DNA of 64,000 nucleotides from Kutzneria buriramensis (GCF_003387475.1 NZ_QUNO01000007.1:481257-545256); one strand, 5' to 3'; counted from the first letter of the stretch, positions 17,418 through 27,054 are shown. Numbers and translations are program-made. Notes: a model not told the origin generated them from the letters alone.

Positions 17418-18743
17418 ATGCACAACGACATCGCATCGCCCTCGGCGATCGCCGACCGGCTGGACCGGCTGCCGCTGTCCCGCTGGCACCGCAGGATGGT
17501 GCTGCTGATCGGGCTCGGCGCGTTCTTCAGCTTCTTCGAGGTCGCACTCGGCAGCTTCTTCGGCGTCCTGCTGAACACCCAATGGACACTGACCGCGGCG
17601 GACAAGTCGATGATCGTCGGGTCGGCGTTCCTCGGCGAGATGATCGGGTCGCTGACGCTCGCGCCGCTGGCCGACCGATTCGGCCGCCGCAGGATGTTCC
17701 AGGTCAACCTGATCGCCTACGCCGCACTGTCGCTCGCGGCCGCCTTGTCTCCGAACCTGACGGTGTTCCTCGTGCTGCGCGTGCTCACCGGAATCGGGTT
17801 GGGCGCCGAACTGACCCTGGTCGACACTTACCTGTCCGAGTTGCTGCCGGCAAGGCGACGTGGCCGGTACATCGCCTGGAGTTACACCTTCGGACTGACC
17901 GCCGCGCCGGTCGCCGGCATTCTGGCCAAATCCGCCACCGGGACCATCCTCGGCCTGGCCGGCTGGCGTTGGCTGCTGATCCTTGCCGCCGGTGGCGGCC
18001 TGGTGGCGTGGCTGTCCCGCCGGCGCCTCCCCGAATCGCCCCGCTGGCTGGCCACCACCGGCAGGCTCGCCGAGGCCGATCGCGTCGTCACGGCGATCGA
18101 GCGGGAGACCGGGGCCCCGCTCGACGATCCCGCTCCCGTCCCGCCGGCCGCCACGCGCCCGGACCCGGGCCGGTACCGACGCCGCTCGGTGCTGATGTGG
18201 CTGATGTGGATCTTCACCCCGATCGGCTTCTACGCGTTCGCCTCGATCGCGCCGATCGTGTTGCTGGCCAAGGGATTCGACCTGGCGCACTCGCTGACCT
18301 ACTCGGCGCTGACGGCCGCCGGCTACCCGCTGGGCTCGCTGGCGAGCGTGTACCTGACCGAACGGTTCGAGCGCAGGACCCTGGTCATCGCCTCGACACT
18401 GGCCGCCGCCGCCTCCGGCGTCGTGTTCGGGCTCGGGACCGTCACGGGCGTGATCATCACCGCCGGCGTCGCCACCACGGTCAGCACCATCGTCCAGTCC
18501 AACGCCGTGCACATCTACCAGTGCGAACTGTTCCACACCGCCAACCGCAGCACCGCCATCGGCATGCCCTACGCCGCGTCCAGGCTCATCAGCGCACTGC
18601 TGCCGTTCGGAGCCATCGCACTGTTGTCCGCCGCCGGCGCCAGCGGCCTCTACCTCGGCTGCGCGGTACTGCTGGTGGTGATGGCCATCGTGGCGCGGTG
18701 GCTGGGCCCACGCACCAACAACCAGCGGCTCGACGAGATCTGA
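17418..18743 (+). CDS. MFS transporter, sugar/aromatic-acid:proton symporter type
   Basis: 441 residues from ATG 17418 (AGGAG at -9). Twelve hydrophobic helices. The MFS loop 2-3 signature is APLADRFGRRRMFQ (~82-95), the equivalent after helix 8 is LTERFERRTLV, and there is an acidic/Arg motif at the end of helix 4-5 (YLSELLPARRRGRYIAW). The PESPRWL motif after helix 6 is typical of the sugar porter/aromatic acid symporter groups. Likely imports the substrate of the surrounding catabolic genes. Confidence 0.85.
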   Translation: MHNDIASPSAIADRLDRLPLSRWHRRMVLLIGLGAFFSFFEVALGSFFGVLLNTQWTLTAADKSMIVGSAFLGEMIGSLTLAPLADRFGRRRMFQVNLIAYAALSLAAALSPNLTVFLVLRVLTGIGLGAELTLVDTYLSELLPARRRGRYIAWSYTFGLTAAPVAGILAKSATGTILGLAGWRWLLILAAGGGLVAWLSRRRLPESPRWLATTGRLAEADRVVTAIERETGAPLDDPAPVPPAATRPDPGRYRRRSVLMWLMWIFTPIGFYAFASIAPIVLLAKGFDLAHSLTYSALTAAGYPLGSLASVYLTERFERRTLVIASTLAAAASGVVFGLGTVTGVIITAGVATTVSTIVQSNAVHIYQCELFHTANRSTAIGMPYAASRLISALLPFGAIALLSAAGASGLYLGCAVLLVVMAIVARWLGPRTNNQRLDEI

Positions 18744-18775
18744 GCGAGTCGCGCCGGATATGGGAGGCTGGACTC

Positions 18776-19453
18776 GTGCGCATCCTGGTAGTCGAGGACG
18801 ACCCCGACATGGTGGCCTCACTGACCTGGGGCCTGCGGGCCGAGGGCTACACCGTGGATGTCGCCGCCGACGGCGAGGACGGCCTGTGGAAGGCGCAGGA
18901 GACCGCCCATGACGCGATCGTCCTGGACGTCATGCTCCCACGCCTGGACGGCTACCAGGTCTGCCGGCGGCTGCGCGACCAGGACATCTGGACCCCGATC
19001 CTCATGCTCACGGCCATGGACGACGACCTCGACCACGCCGAGGGGCTCGACAACGGCGCCGACTGCTACCTGGCCAAGCCCTTCGCCTATCCCGTCCTGC
19101 TCGCGAACCTGCGCGCGCTCACCCGGCGCGGACTGCCCGCGAGGCCGGCCGCGCTCAGCGCCGCCGGCCTCACCCTCGACCCGGCCAGCCGCACCGTCAC
19201 CCGTGACGGCGTGCCCGTCGAGCTGACCAGCCGCGAGGTGGCCGTCCTGGAGTACCTGATGCGCCGGCGGGGGCGCGTGGTGTCCAAGACGGAACTGCTC
19301 CACCACTGCTGGGACGCCGCCTACGACGGCGGCCCGGCCGCGGTGGAGGTGCACATCCACCGGCTGCGCCGCAAGATCGACCCGCCGGGCGGGCCTGCCA
19401 CCATCCAGACCGTGCGCGGCGAGGGATACCTCATCGCGGCCGAGCCCCGGTGA
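18776..19453 (+). CDS. OmpR/PhoB-family response regulator
   Basis: 225 residues from GTG 18776 (GGGAGG at -8). Receiver domain with acidic pocket D8/D9, phospho-acceptor D51 (VLDVMLP) and K101 (LAKPF). The winged-helix domain is at ~130-222 (VELTSREVAVLEYLMRR, VEVHIHRLRRKID, TVRGEGYL). GTGA overlap with the kinase gene. Target unknown; adjacent transporter and COG4705 genes are candidates. Confidence 0.93.
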   Translation: MRILVVEDDPDMVASLTWGLRAEGYTVDVAADGEDGLWKAQETAHDAIVLDVMLPRLDGYQVCRRLRDQDIWTPILMLTAMDDDLDHAEGLDNGADCYLAKPFAYPVLLANLRALTRRGLPARPAALSAAGLTLDPASRTVTRDGVPVELTSREVAVLEYLMRRRGRVVSKTELLHHCWDAAYDGGPAAVEVHIHRLRRKIDPPGGPATIQTVRGEGYLIAAEPR

Positions 19454-20856
19454 GCACTCCCGCACGACCGGACGGCCCCAGGCGCCGCCGGTTCGGCGCC
19501 CGGACCCTGCGGGCCCGCGTCACCGTCGTGGCCAGCCTGGGCATCACCGCAGCCGTCATGCTCGGCGTCGCGCTGCTGTACCTGTTGCAGCGCGAGTCCC
19601 TGCGCGCGAACATCGACGGCCAGTTGCAAACCTACGCCACGCAGATCGCGCAGGCCGGCGCCGATGGCACATGGCCGGTCCCACTCCCACCGTCCACGCT
19701 GGACACCCACGCCGAGGCGCAGGTCCTCGCCGCCGACGGGCGAGTGCTCGCCGCCAGCCGCGGCCTGACCGGCGCCGACGCCGTGTACCGGTTGCCGGCC
19801 GGATCGTCGCAACCCGTGCGGCAGAAGGCCGCCGACGCCGTCCTGCCCACCGACATTCGAGTCGTGGCAGTGCCGACCACCGTGCACGCCGCGCCCGTCA
19901 CGATCGTCGCCGCCACGTCGACGGGTCTGCTCAGCATGCTCGACACCGAGGCGGCCAGCCGGCTGCTGCTGGGCATCCCGGTCACGCTGGCGCTGGCCGC
20001 GGTGGCGGTGTGGCTGATAGTCGGCCGGGCGCTGGCCCCGGTGGAGCGGATCCGCCGCGCCGTCACCGAGATCACCTCCGCCGACCTGACCCTCAGAGTC
20101 CCGCAGCCGGACACCGACGACGAGGTCGGCCGGCTGGCCCACACCATGAACGACATGCTCGGCCGGCTCGACGATGCCGCCCGCCGGCAACGGCGATTCG
20201 TCTCCGACGCCTCTCACGAGCTGCGCAGCCCCCTCGCGGTCATCCGCACCACCCTGGAGGTGGGGCTGGCGCATCCGGACACGGCGCCGTGGCCGACGAT
20301 CGCGGCACGGGCGGCCGACCAGACGGCTCGACTCGACGACCTCCTGCACCAACTGCTCGCCCTCGCCAAGGCCGACGAGCGGCAACTGGTCACCCACCGT
20401 CAACCGGTCGACATCGGCAAGTTGCTCGACGGCATCCACACCACGGTCGCGCCGCACCGCGTCGAGATCGCCGTGCACACCACGCCCGGACTGGTCACCC
20501 GCGGCGACCCCAGCCAACTGCAACGGTTGTTCCGCAACGTCATCGACAACGCCACCCGCTACGCCGCGCACCGCGTCGAGATCGCCTGCGACCGCACCGA
20601 CGGTCACATCCGCGTACACGTCGACGACGACGGGCTGGGAATCCCCGTCGCCGACCGGGATCGGGTGTTCGACAGGTTCGTCCGGCTGGACTCCAGCCGC
20701 GACCGGGCCAGCAGTTCGACGGGCCTCGGCCTCGCCATCGCCCGCGAGATCACCCGCGCGCACGGCGGCACGATCGCCGTGACCGACGCACCCGGCGGCG
20801 GCGCCCGCGTCGTCGTGGTCCTTCCCTCGGCCGAGCCGGCGGAAAGCGTTCTGTAA
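19450..20856 (+). CDS. Sensor histidine kinase partner of the upstream response regulator
   Basis: 468 residues. Transmembrane helices at ~24-47 and ~173-192 enclose a ~125-residue extracytoplasmic sensor. HAMP ~193-245, then HisKA with H256 in SDASHELRSPL, then HATPase_c: N-box NVIDNATRYA, G1 DDDGLGIP, F DRFVRLD, G2 STGLGLAI. Its start overlaps the response-regulator stop by 4 bp. Signal unknown. Confidence 0.93.
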   Translation: MSTPARPDGPRRRRFGARTLRARVTVVASLGITAAVMLGVALLYLLQRESLRANIDGQLQTYATQIAQAGADGTWPVPLPPSTLDTHAEAQVLAADGRVLAASRGLTGADAVYRLPAGSSQPVRQKAADAVLPTDIRVVAVPTTVHAAPVTIVAATSTGLLSMLDTEAASRLLLGIPVTLALAAVAVWLIVGRALAPVERIRRAVTEITSADLTLRVPQPDTDDEVGRLAHTMNDMLGRLDDAARRQRRFVSDASHELRSPLAVIRTTLEVGLAHPDTAPWPTIAARAADQTARLDDLLHQLLALAKADERQLVTHRQPVDIGKLLDGIHTTVAPHRVEIAVHTTPGLVTRGDPSQLQRLFRNVIDNATRYAAHRVEIACDRTDGHIRVHVDDDGLGIPVADRDRVFDRFVRLDSSRDRASSSTGLGLAIAREITRAHGGTIAVTDAPGGGARVVVVLPSAEPAESVL

Positions 20857-20909
20857 GCCACCGCGGCGCAGGCTTGCGGCACATCCGATCGGACCTCATG
20901 GAGTGCCTG

Positions 20910-21677
20910 ATGCCCCGTGCCGCGCAACTCGAGCGGGTCGCGACGAAGGTTCCCGAGATCACCGCGTCGTTCTGGGTGATCAAAGTGCTCACCACCGGCG
21001 TCGGTGAGACCGCGTCGGACTACCTGTTCCACCAATTCGCTCCGCTGGTCGCGATCTCGACCGGCCTCATCGGCCTGGTCTCGGCGCTCATCGCCCAGTT
21101 CCGCGCGCGCCGCTACATCCCCTGGGTCTACTGGTCGGCCGCCGGCATGGTCAGCGTGTTCGGCACCATGGTCGCCGATGTCGTCCATGTGGGACTCGGT
21201 GTGCCGTATCTGACGTTGACCATCGTGTACTCGCTGGCCGTGGCCGTGCTGTTCGCGGCGTGGTACGCGAGCGAACGCACCCTGTCCATCCACACCATCG
21301 TCACGCGTCGGCGGGAATCGTTCTATTGGGCGACGGTTCTGGCCACGTTCGCCCTGGGCACCGCCGTCGGCGACCTGACCGCCAAGACGATGCAGCTGGG
21401 GTTCCTGGCCTCGGTCGGCATCTTCGCCGTGGCCATCGCACTGCCGGCCATCGCGCACCGCGCCTTGGGGCTGAACGCGATCGCGGCCTTCTGGCTGGCC
21501 TACATCGTCACCCGGCCGCTGGGCGCCTCCTACGCGGACTGGTTCGCCGGCCCCACTTCCGACGGCGGTCTCGGTCTCGGCACCGGTCCGGTGACGCTCG
21601 TGGGCCTGGTCGCGATCGTCGCCGCGGTGGTGTACGTGACGAAGCGGCAGGTCGGCGTGCCCGAGGCCGCGAACTGA
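20910..21677 (+). CDS. COG4705-family integral membrane protein
   Basis: 255 residues from ATG 20910 (GGAG 7 bases upstream); an ATG at 20898 in the same frame would add four residues. About eight hydrophobic helices, starting with the conserved ITASFWVIKVLTTGVGETASDYL and including FALGTAVGDLTAKTMQLG, both typical of COG4705 proteins, whose function is unknown. It directly follows the two-component system (53-bp gap), a common pairing, and so is the likely main target or partner of that system. Confidence 0.82.
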   Translation: MPRAAQLERVATKVPEITASFWVIKVLTTGVGETASDYLFHQFAPLVAISTGLIGLVSALIAQFRARRYIPWVYWSAAGMVSVFGTMVADVVHVGLGVPYLTLTIVYSLAVAVLFAAWYASERTLSIHTIVTRRRESFYWATVLATFALGTAVGDLTAKTMQLGFLASVGIFAVAIALPAIAHRALGLNAIAAFWLAYIVTRPLGASYADWFAGPTSDGGLGLGTGPVTLVGLVAIVAAVVYVTKRQVGVPEAAN

Positions 21678-21710
21678 GACCCGAGCCCTGCTCGACCACA
21701 GGAGAACCTC

Positions 21711-23099
21711 ATGTCGAAACCAGTCAATCGGCCGCGCAGCGTGGGTGTGTTGGTCCCCACGGGGATGCTCGGCGCGGGCTTTCCGCCCGCGACCATCACC
21801 CGCGGCATCTCCCTCGGCGCCGACGTCATCGCAGTGGACGGCGGGTCCACCGACTCGGGCCCCTACTATCTGGGCGCAGGCCAGGCCAAGACCACCGAGG
21901 CCGCGGTGCGGCGAGACCTGCGGCTGCTGCTGCACGCCGCGAACGACGCCGGAATTCCGCTGGTCGTCGGCTCGTGCGGCACCAGCGGAACCGACGCGGG
22001 TGTGCGGTGGGTTGCCGACATCGTCCGCACGGTCTGCGTCGAGGCCGGACTCGACGTCCGGGTGGCGCAGATCTTCAGCGAACTGCGGGCCGAGCAGTTG
22101 CTGCCCAGGCTGCACGAAGGCCGTATCCATCCGCTGGCGCCCAGCGGCCCGCTCGACGCCGCGACCTTGCAGCGGTGCGAGCACATCGTGGGCGCGATGG
22201 GGCACGAGCCGATCGTGCAGGCGTTGCACGCCGGCGCGGACGTGGTGCTGGCCGGGCGGGCCACCGACACCGCTCTGTCCGCCGCGGTCCCCCTCATGCG
22301 CGGCATGCCAGCGGGTCCGACCTGGCACATGGCCAAGATCGTCGAGTGCGGTGGGCAATGCACCACCAACCCGCGCTCCGGCGGCGTGTTCGCCCGTGTG
22401 GACGAGACCGGCTTCACGATCGAGCCCTTGGATCCGACTGCCGCGTGCACACCGACCTCGGTGGCAGCGCACATGCTGTACGAGACTGCCAACCCCAACA
22501 CGATGCGTGAACCAGCCGGGGCCATCGAGGTCACGGACGCCCGCTACATCGCGCTCGACGACCGCACCGTCCGGGTGGAAGGCTCCCGTTTCGAACCCGC
22601 CGACCAGCACACGATCAAGCTGGAAGGCGCGGCCATCACCGGATACGAGACGGTCTCCTTCGCCGGCATCCGTGACCCGCGCATCCTCGGTTCGCTCGAC
22701 GAATGGGCTGCGCTGCTGATCGAAACGCTGACCGAACGAGTGGCCACCGTGCTCGGCCTCACAGCCGGCTCCTGGGACGTCGATCTCCGTCTCTACGGCC
22801 ACAACGCCGTACTCGGCGACCTCGACCCGGACACGGCAACCCCACGCGAGGTGGGGGTCATGCTGCTGGTGTCCGCACGTGAGCAGCAGATCGCGACCGC
22901 GATCTCCAAGCTCGCCAACCCGCTGCTGCTCCACCTTCCCCTGCCGAGCATGCACTACCTGCCCTCGTTCGCTCTGGCCACCTCGCCGGCCCACACCGAC
23001 CGCGGCGCGGCGTACGAGTTCGTGCTCAACCACGTGGTCGACGTCGACAGCCCGACGGAACTGTTCCGCACCCACCTGACGGAGCCCGCCCATGCCTGA
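21711..23099 (+). CDS. AtuA-family protein (acyclic terpene utilisation, DUF1446)
   Basis: 462 residues from ATG 21711 (AGGAG at -9). DUF1446/AtuA domain throughout: PTGMLGAGFPPATITRGI, ADVIAVDGGSTDSGPYYLG, VVGSCGTSGTDAGVRW and GRATDTALSAAVP are family signatures. AtuA is required for citronellol/geraniol catabolism in Pseudomonas, though its biochemical role is unsettled; in other bacteria the family goes with DUF4387 and tricarboxylate/hydroxyacid genes. Here the DUF4387 gene overlaps by 8 bp and no acyl-CoA carboxylase (AtuC/F) is present, so terpene catabolism is not implied. Confidence 0.85.
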   Translation: MSKPVNRPRSVGVLVPTGMLGAGFPPATITRGISLGADVIAVDGGSTDSGPYYLGAGQAKTTEAAVRRDLRLLLHAANDAGIPLVVGSCGTSGTDAGVRWVADIVRTVCVEAGLDVRVAQIFSELRAEQLLPRLHEGRIHPLAPSGPLDAATLQRCEHIVGAMGHEPIVQALHAGADVVLAGRATDTALSAAVPLMRGMPAGPTWHMAKIVECGGQCTTNPRSGGVFARVDETGFTIEPLDPTAACTPTSVAAHMLYETANPNTMREPAGAIEVTDARYIALDDRTVRVEGSRFEPADQHTIKLEGAAITGYETVSFAGIRDPRILGSLDEWAALLIETLTERVATVLGLTAGSWDVDLRLYGHNAVLGDLDPDTATPREVGVMLLVSAREQQIATAISKLANPLLLHLPLPSMHYLPSFALATSPAHTDRGAAYEFVLNHVVDVDSPTELFRTHLTEPAHA

Positions 23100-23430
23100 C
23101 CCGACGCACATCCCGACGACGCTGGACGACCTGGCGTTGGAGGTTCGGGCGAAGAACGCCGGCCCGTTCTGGCTCACCCTCGACGTGTTCATGCCCGACG
23201 ACGCGGGCTACCGCGTCGCTGACGCGCTCATCACCCCGGATCTGATCGCCCGCCTTTACCACGTCGCGGTCGAGTCGGTGCAGATATTCCGGCTGCCGCG
23301 GCTGCGGGTGGTCAAGGTGTCCTTCCCCAGGCCCGTGGTGCAGGGCAGCCTGCATGACCGGGACATGCACGCCGGACAGCACCACGTGCCACTGGCCAAC
23401 CTTCCCGTTCCGTCGGGACGCCATCCCTGA
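23092..23430 (+). CDS. DUF4387 protein, partner of AtuA-family protein
   Basis: 112 residues from ATG 23092, overlapping the AtuA-family stop by 8 bp. The sequence LDDLALEVRAKNAGPFWLTLDVFM, then VFFRLPRL-like QIFRLPRLRVVKVSFPRPVVQGS and the DRDMHAGQ ending, matches the DUF4387 pattern. The family nearly always occurs beside AtuA/DUF1446 and is sometimes fused to it, implying a two-subunit protein. Function unknown. Confidence 0.82.
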   Translation: MPDPTHIPTTLDDLALEVRAKNAGPFWLTLDVFMPDDAGYRVADALITPDLIARLYHVAVESVQIFRLPRLRVVKVSFPRPVVQGSLHDRDMHAGQHHVPLANLPVPSGRHP

Positions 23431-23580
23431 GTCCGCTTTCGAGGCCGGCATGCAGATCCTGCTTGGTCGCATCCGCCGCCTCACACCGGTCCGACAAGAA
23501 CGCCGATGAGCCGTGGACCGCGATGCTCGGTGGCCTCTGCGCCGTGTGGGGCACCACGGGTGTGGCGCCCCACACGCCGA

Positions 23581-26500
23581 TCAGCAGCCCTGGTTGGCGA
23601 TCAGGACGTGGTAGGCGTCCAGGTCGTACTGGTAGCCCTTGACGTTCGGGCCGTCGGTCGCCGGATCACCGTGGTCGTCGACCAGTATGTTGTTCTGGTT
23701 GAGGGCGTGGCTGACGTAGCCGTGGTGCAGCTTGTAGATCAGGTCCGTGCTGCCGACGTCGTAGCGTGCCGCCGCGGTGGCCGCCGAGCAGCTGAAGCCG
23801 CCCAGCGCCGTCATGGCCAGCCGGTCGCCGGTCACGTTCATCCAGCCCTCGAACGTGTACAGCGCGGAGCTGCGCAGCCCTTGAGAGTCCGTGGAATTGA
23901 ACTCGTGCCCCATGCCGAGCTTGCCCTGGACCGGGCTGGTTGTGCCGTCGGCGATGTGGGCAGGCCCGTTCACGCTGGTCACCGTCTGATCGAAGGTGGC
24001 AGCCGCGAGGGTGTTCCACAGGCCCATGAGGTCGGAGCTGTGCACTCCACTGTAGACGAACGCCCGCCTGATCGCGGAGTTCGCGGCGGTCCCGACGGTC
24101 GCGAAGCAGCCTCCGGCGTTGGTCAGGCCGGCGGCGTTCAACTGCGACGCCTCGGTGGCGTCGTCGAATCCGGTCAGCATCGAGTCCCAGGCGGACGCGC
24201 CGAAGAACTGGATCGCGGCGGCTTCGACGTCGACATAACCGTCCCGGTAGTTGGGGTTGTTGCCCTTGGCGAAGTTGCCGAACCCGCAGATGCCCGATGA
24301 GAAGTTGTTGGCATCGTTGTACGTGTAGTTGCCCGCGTACCCCATCGCCGCCTCGAGCAGGGACACCTTGTTCTGCTCCGTGGAGGTCAGCTCGCCCCAC
24401 GCGGGACCGTTCTTGAGCAGCAGCAGGCCCTGGGCGACCGGTGCGTGCGCCCAGCCCTCCAGGCCGCCGTCCGCGTCGGGCTCGTTGCCGCCGGCGATCA
24501 GGTGCCGCACCTGACCGAGCAACGCGCTGTCCACTGTGGTCCCGCCGGTCGACTTGGCGCCCGGCTGCTGCTTGTCCACCAGGGCCAAGTACTCCAGCAC
24601 CTTGGCCGAACCGATGACGACCGGGTTGGTGCCCGGCCGCGGCACCGCTGAGATCGGCTTGGCGAAGGCGATCGGCGCGGCCGCTACCGCGCTGTCGATC
24701 TCCGTCTGGCTGAACGCCGTGCCGCCGGACGACTGCGTGGTGGCGCTGACCGGTCCGCTGGGCCCGGACTCGACCCCGGCACCGTCCACGGCGGTCACCA
24801 CGTATGTGTGACTGCTGCCCGGGGCCAGGCCGGTCACCGTCGCCGAGGTCGTCGTGGCGGTGGTGACGAGATTGCCGCCCTCGTAGACCTTGTATGACGC
24901 TGCCGGGTCGCTGCCCGACGGCTCGGTCCAGGACAACGAGATGCTCGAGGTGGTCGTGCCGGTCACGGCCAGCCCGGTGGGTGTCGCGGGACCGTTCGAA
25001 CCGGATTGGGTGGACGCGGTCACCGGTGCGCTGTTCGGGGACAGATTGCCGGCCGCGTCCACGGCGGCAATGGTGTAGGTGTGACTGCTGCCGGCGGCCA
25101 GGCCGGTCACGGTCGCCGAGGTGGAACTTGATGTCGTGACGAGCGTCTGCCCCTCGAAGACGTCGTACGACACCGCTGGGTCGCTGCCCGACGGCTCGGT
25201 CCAGGAAATAGAGATCGTGGACGTGGTCGTGCCGGCCACGGTCAGTCCCTTGGGTGTCGCGGGCGTCGGATTGCCGCCGCCTTGGCCGTTGACGGTCACG
25301 TTCGTGGGTGCGACGTACGCGCTGCCGTAGTCGCCGCTGAAGGTGACGGTGGCGTTGCCGTCGTTGGGGATGGTGGCGTCGGAGCTGGTGTTGGTCAGGG
25401 TCTGGTGGTTGCCGTTCGTGGTCAGGGTCGCGTTCGACACGGTCTCGATGTTCATGCTCGGGTCGAGGTCGAACTGGACGTTCCACCCGGTGACCGCGGC
25501 GCCGGAGTGGTTGGTGATGGTCGCCTGGTCGGTGTAGCCGCTTCCCCAGTCCTTGGTCTTGGCGATGGCGACGGTCAGTGCGTTGCCGCCACCGCCGCCC
25601 GTTGTGGTGCCGGTGGCCGAGCCGCTGGGCGGCGATTGGGTGCCCGCCGCGTCCACCGCCGTGACGGTGTAGGTGTGGCTGGTGCCGGGCGCGAGCCCGG
25701 TGATCGTGGCGGTGGTCGTGGTCGGACTCACGACCACCGTCGAGCCGTCGTACACCTTGTACGACACCGCCGAATCAGCGTTTGACGGTTCGGCCCAGGA
25801 CAGGCTGATGCTGGAGCTGGTGGTGCCGGTGACCGTCAGACCGACCGGAGTGGCCGGTGTCGGAGTGCCGCCGGAGGTGCTGCCGGTGACCGGAGCGCTG
25901 CGGCCGGACTCGTGGCTGGCGCTGTCGACGGCGCTCACCGTGTAGGTGTGGCTGCTCCCGGCCGGGAGCCCCGTGATCGTGGCGGCAGTCGACGTCGGGC
26001 TGGCCACCACCGTCGATCCCTCGTAGATCCGGTAGGACGCGGCCGGGTCCTGACTGGACGGTTCGGTCCAGGACAGGCTGATGCTGGAACTGGTGGTGCC
26101 GGTGACGACCGCGTTGGTCGGGGTCGCGGGCGTCGACGGGACGGTCCCGTTCTGCGGGTTGGGATCCAGCGTGAAGTCCGCGAACTCGTCGGTCGTGGTG
26201 TGCGTCGGGCTCCACGACGTGTCGTGTCCACCGTGGAAGGTCGAGAAGAACACGCCGGAGAAGGCGCCCGGCAGCGGCTGGGTGGTCTGGCAGACCGGTG
26301 TCGTCCCGCCGTCGCTCCAGATGCTGATCTGACCGGTCTTGACGTTGACCAACTGCTCGATCGAGTGCCAGTTGCCGTCGGCCGGGAACGTCCAGTTGCC
26401 CAGGCACAGATCCGCCCCGAAGCCGCTGCCGGACGCGGTGTAGAAGTACAGCTCGCCCTTGGGCGCGCTCGAACTGCCGCCCCGCCACATGTATCGGGTA

Positions 26501-27054
26501 GACCAGCCGGTGCCGCAGTGCTGGCCGCCGCTCTCACAGCCGGGCTGCCCGCCGTAGAGACCGGGCATCTTGCCCGCGGTCTTCTTGCCGAAGTCGAACC
26601 CCACGGGGAACTTGTAGTAGTACTTCAGGTCCAGGGTCGGGCTGGTGGCCAGCACGGACTGCCCGTTGCTGGCGAGGTCCTGGTAGAACTGCCCGCCGCC
26701 GAGCCCGCAGCCGCAACTCGGTGGGCCGCTGGGGGCCGGGTAGGTCACCTTCAGCGCCTGGCCGCCACCCGGGGCGGTGGGGTCGCTGACCGGTTGCAGA
26801 TTGTTGTAGCCCCAGTTGCAGGGCGCGGTGCTGGTGGCGCCCTTGCACTGGGCGCTGTCGGACGTCAGGCCCCAGGAACTGTTCCAACTGGACGTGTGGA
26901 AGTTGTCGAAGGTTCCTGTCCAGGCAGGGGACGAGGCTGCCGCGAGGGTGGTGTTCGGGGACGCGGCCGACATCGAGGCGACGACCAGTATGCCGACGAC
27001 GACGGCGACGGCACACCCCAATCGCGAATACAGGCAGGAGAGTAGACGATTCAT
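23581..27054 (-). CDS. Secreted multimodular polysaccharide lyase family 14-like protein with FnIII, CBM2 and an unassigned C-terminal domain
   Basis: 1157 residues from ATG 27054 (AAGGA ~5 bases upstream). Signal peptide ~1-35 (AVAVVVGILVVASMSAAS). Residues ~42-300 form a jelly-roll lyase like PL14: YYYKFPVGFDFGKK, GKMPGLYGG, STRYMWR, GELYFYT, WHSIEQLVNV and IWSDG. FnIII repeats at ~308-395 and ~398-485, a CBM2-type binding module at ~490-588 (VAIAKTKDWGSGYTDQ, VTGWNVQFDL), and FnIII repeats at ~596-680 and ~686-775. The C-terminal domain (~780-1157) is rich in Trp, Asn and Cys (FSSGICGFGNFAKGNN, LYTFEGWMN) and I cannot assign it; it may be a second catalytic module. Likely depolymerises uronic-acid polysaccharide outside the cell. 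The neighbouring hydroxyacid genes could use the products. Confidence 0.85.
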   Translation of the reverse strand: MNRLLSCLYSRLGCAVAVVVGILVVASMSAASPNTTLAAASSPAWTGTFDNFHTSSWNSSWGLTSDSAQCKGATSTAPCNWGYNNLQPVSDPTAPGGGQALKVTYPAPSGPPSCGCGLGGGQFYQDLASNGQSVLATSPTLDLKYYYKFPVGFDFGKKTAGKMPGLYGGQPGCESGGQHCGTGWSTRYMWRGGSSSAPKGELYFYTASGSGFGADLCLGNWTFPADGNWHSIEQLVNVKTGQISIWSDGGTTPVCQTTQPLPGAFSGVFFSTFHGGHDTSWSPTHTTTDEFADFTLDPNPQNGTVPSTPATPTNAVVTGTTSSSISLSWTEPSSQDPAASYRIYEGSTVVASPTSTAATITGLPAGSSHTYTVSAVDSASHESGRSAPVTGSTSGGTPTPATPVGLTVTGTTSSSISLSWAEPSNADSAVSYKVYDGSTVVVSPTTTTATITGLAPGTSHTYTVTAVDAAGTQSPPSGSATGTTTGGGGGNALTVAIAKTKDWGSGYTDQATITNHSGAAVTGWNVQFDLDPSMNIETVSNATLTTNGNHQTLTNTSSDATIPNDGNATVTFSGDYGSAYVAPTNVTVNGQGGGNPTPATPKGLTVAGTTTSTISISWTEPSGSDPAVSYDVFEGQTLVTTSSSTSATVTGLAAGSSHTYTIAAVDAAGNLSPNSAPVTASTQSGSNGPATPTGLAVTGTTTSSISLSWTEPSGSDPAASYKVYEGGNLVTTATTTSATVTGLAPGSSHTYVVTAVDGAGVESGPSGPVSATTQSSGGTAFSQTEIDSAVAAAPIAFAKPISAVPRPGTNPVVIGSAKVLEYLALVDKQQPGAKSTGGTTVDSALLGQVRHLIAGGNEPDADGGLEGWAHAPVAQGLLLLKNGPAWGELTSTEQNKVSLLEAAMGYAGNYTYNDANNFSSGICGFGNFAKGNNPNYRDGYVDVEAAAIQFFGASAWDSMLTGFDDATEASQLNAAGLTNAGGCFATVGTAANSAIRRAFVYSGVHSSDLMGLWNTLAAATFDQTVTSVNGPAHIADGTTSPVQGKLGMGHEFNSTDSQGLRSSALYTFEGWMNVTGDRLAMTALGGFSCSAATAAARYDVGSTDLIYKLHHGYVSHALNQNNILVDDHGDPATDGPNVKGYQYDLDAYHVLIANQGC

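Noticed and set aside
16347..18821. 824-residue minus-strand ORF
   Set aside because: Shadow of the RraA and MFS genes; low-complexity composition typical of antisense frames in high-GC DNA.
20604..23192. 862-residue minus-strand ORF
   Set aside because: Antisense to kinase, COG4705, AtuA and DUF4387 genes, all of which have clear motifs.
21711..23430. Acyclic terpene (citronellol) degradation pathway
   Set aside because: The essential geranyl-CoA carboxylase and acyl-CoA enzymes are not in the window; AtuA-family membership alone does not show the pathway.
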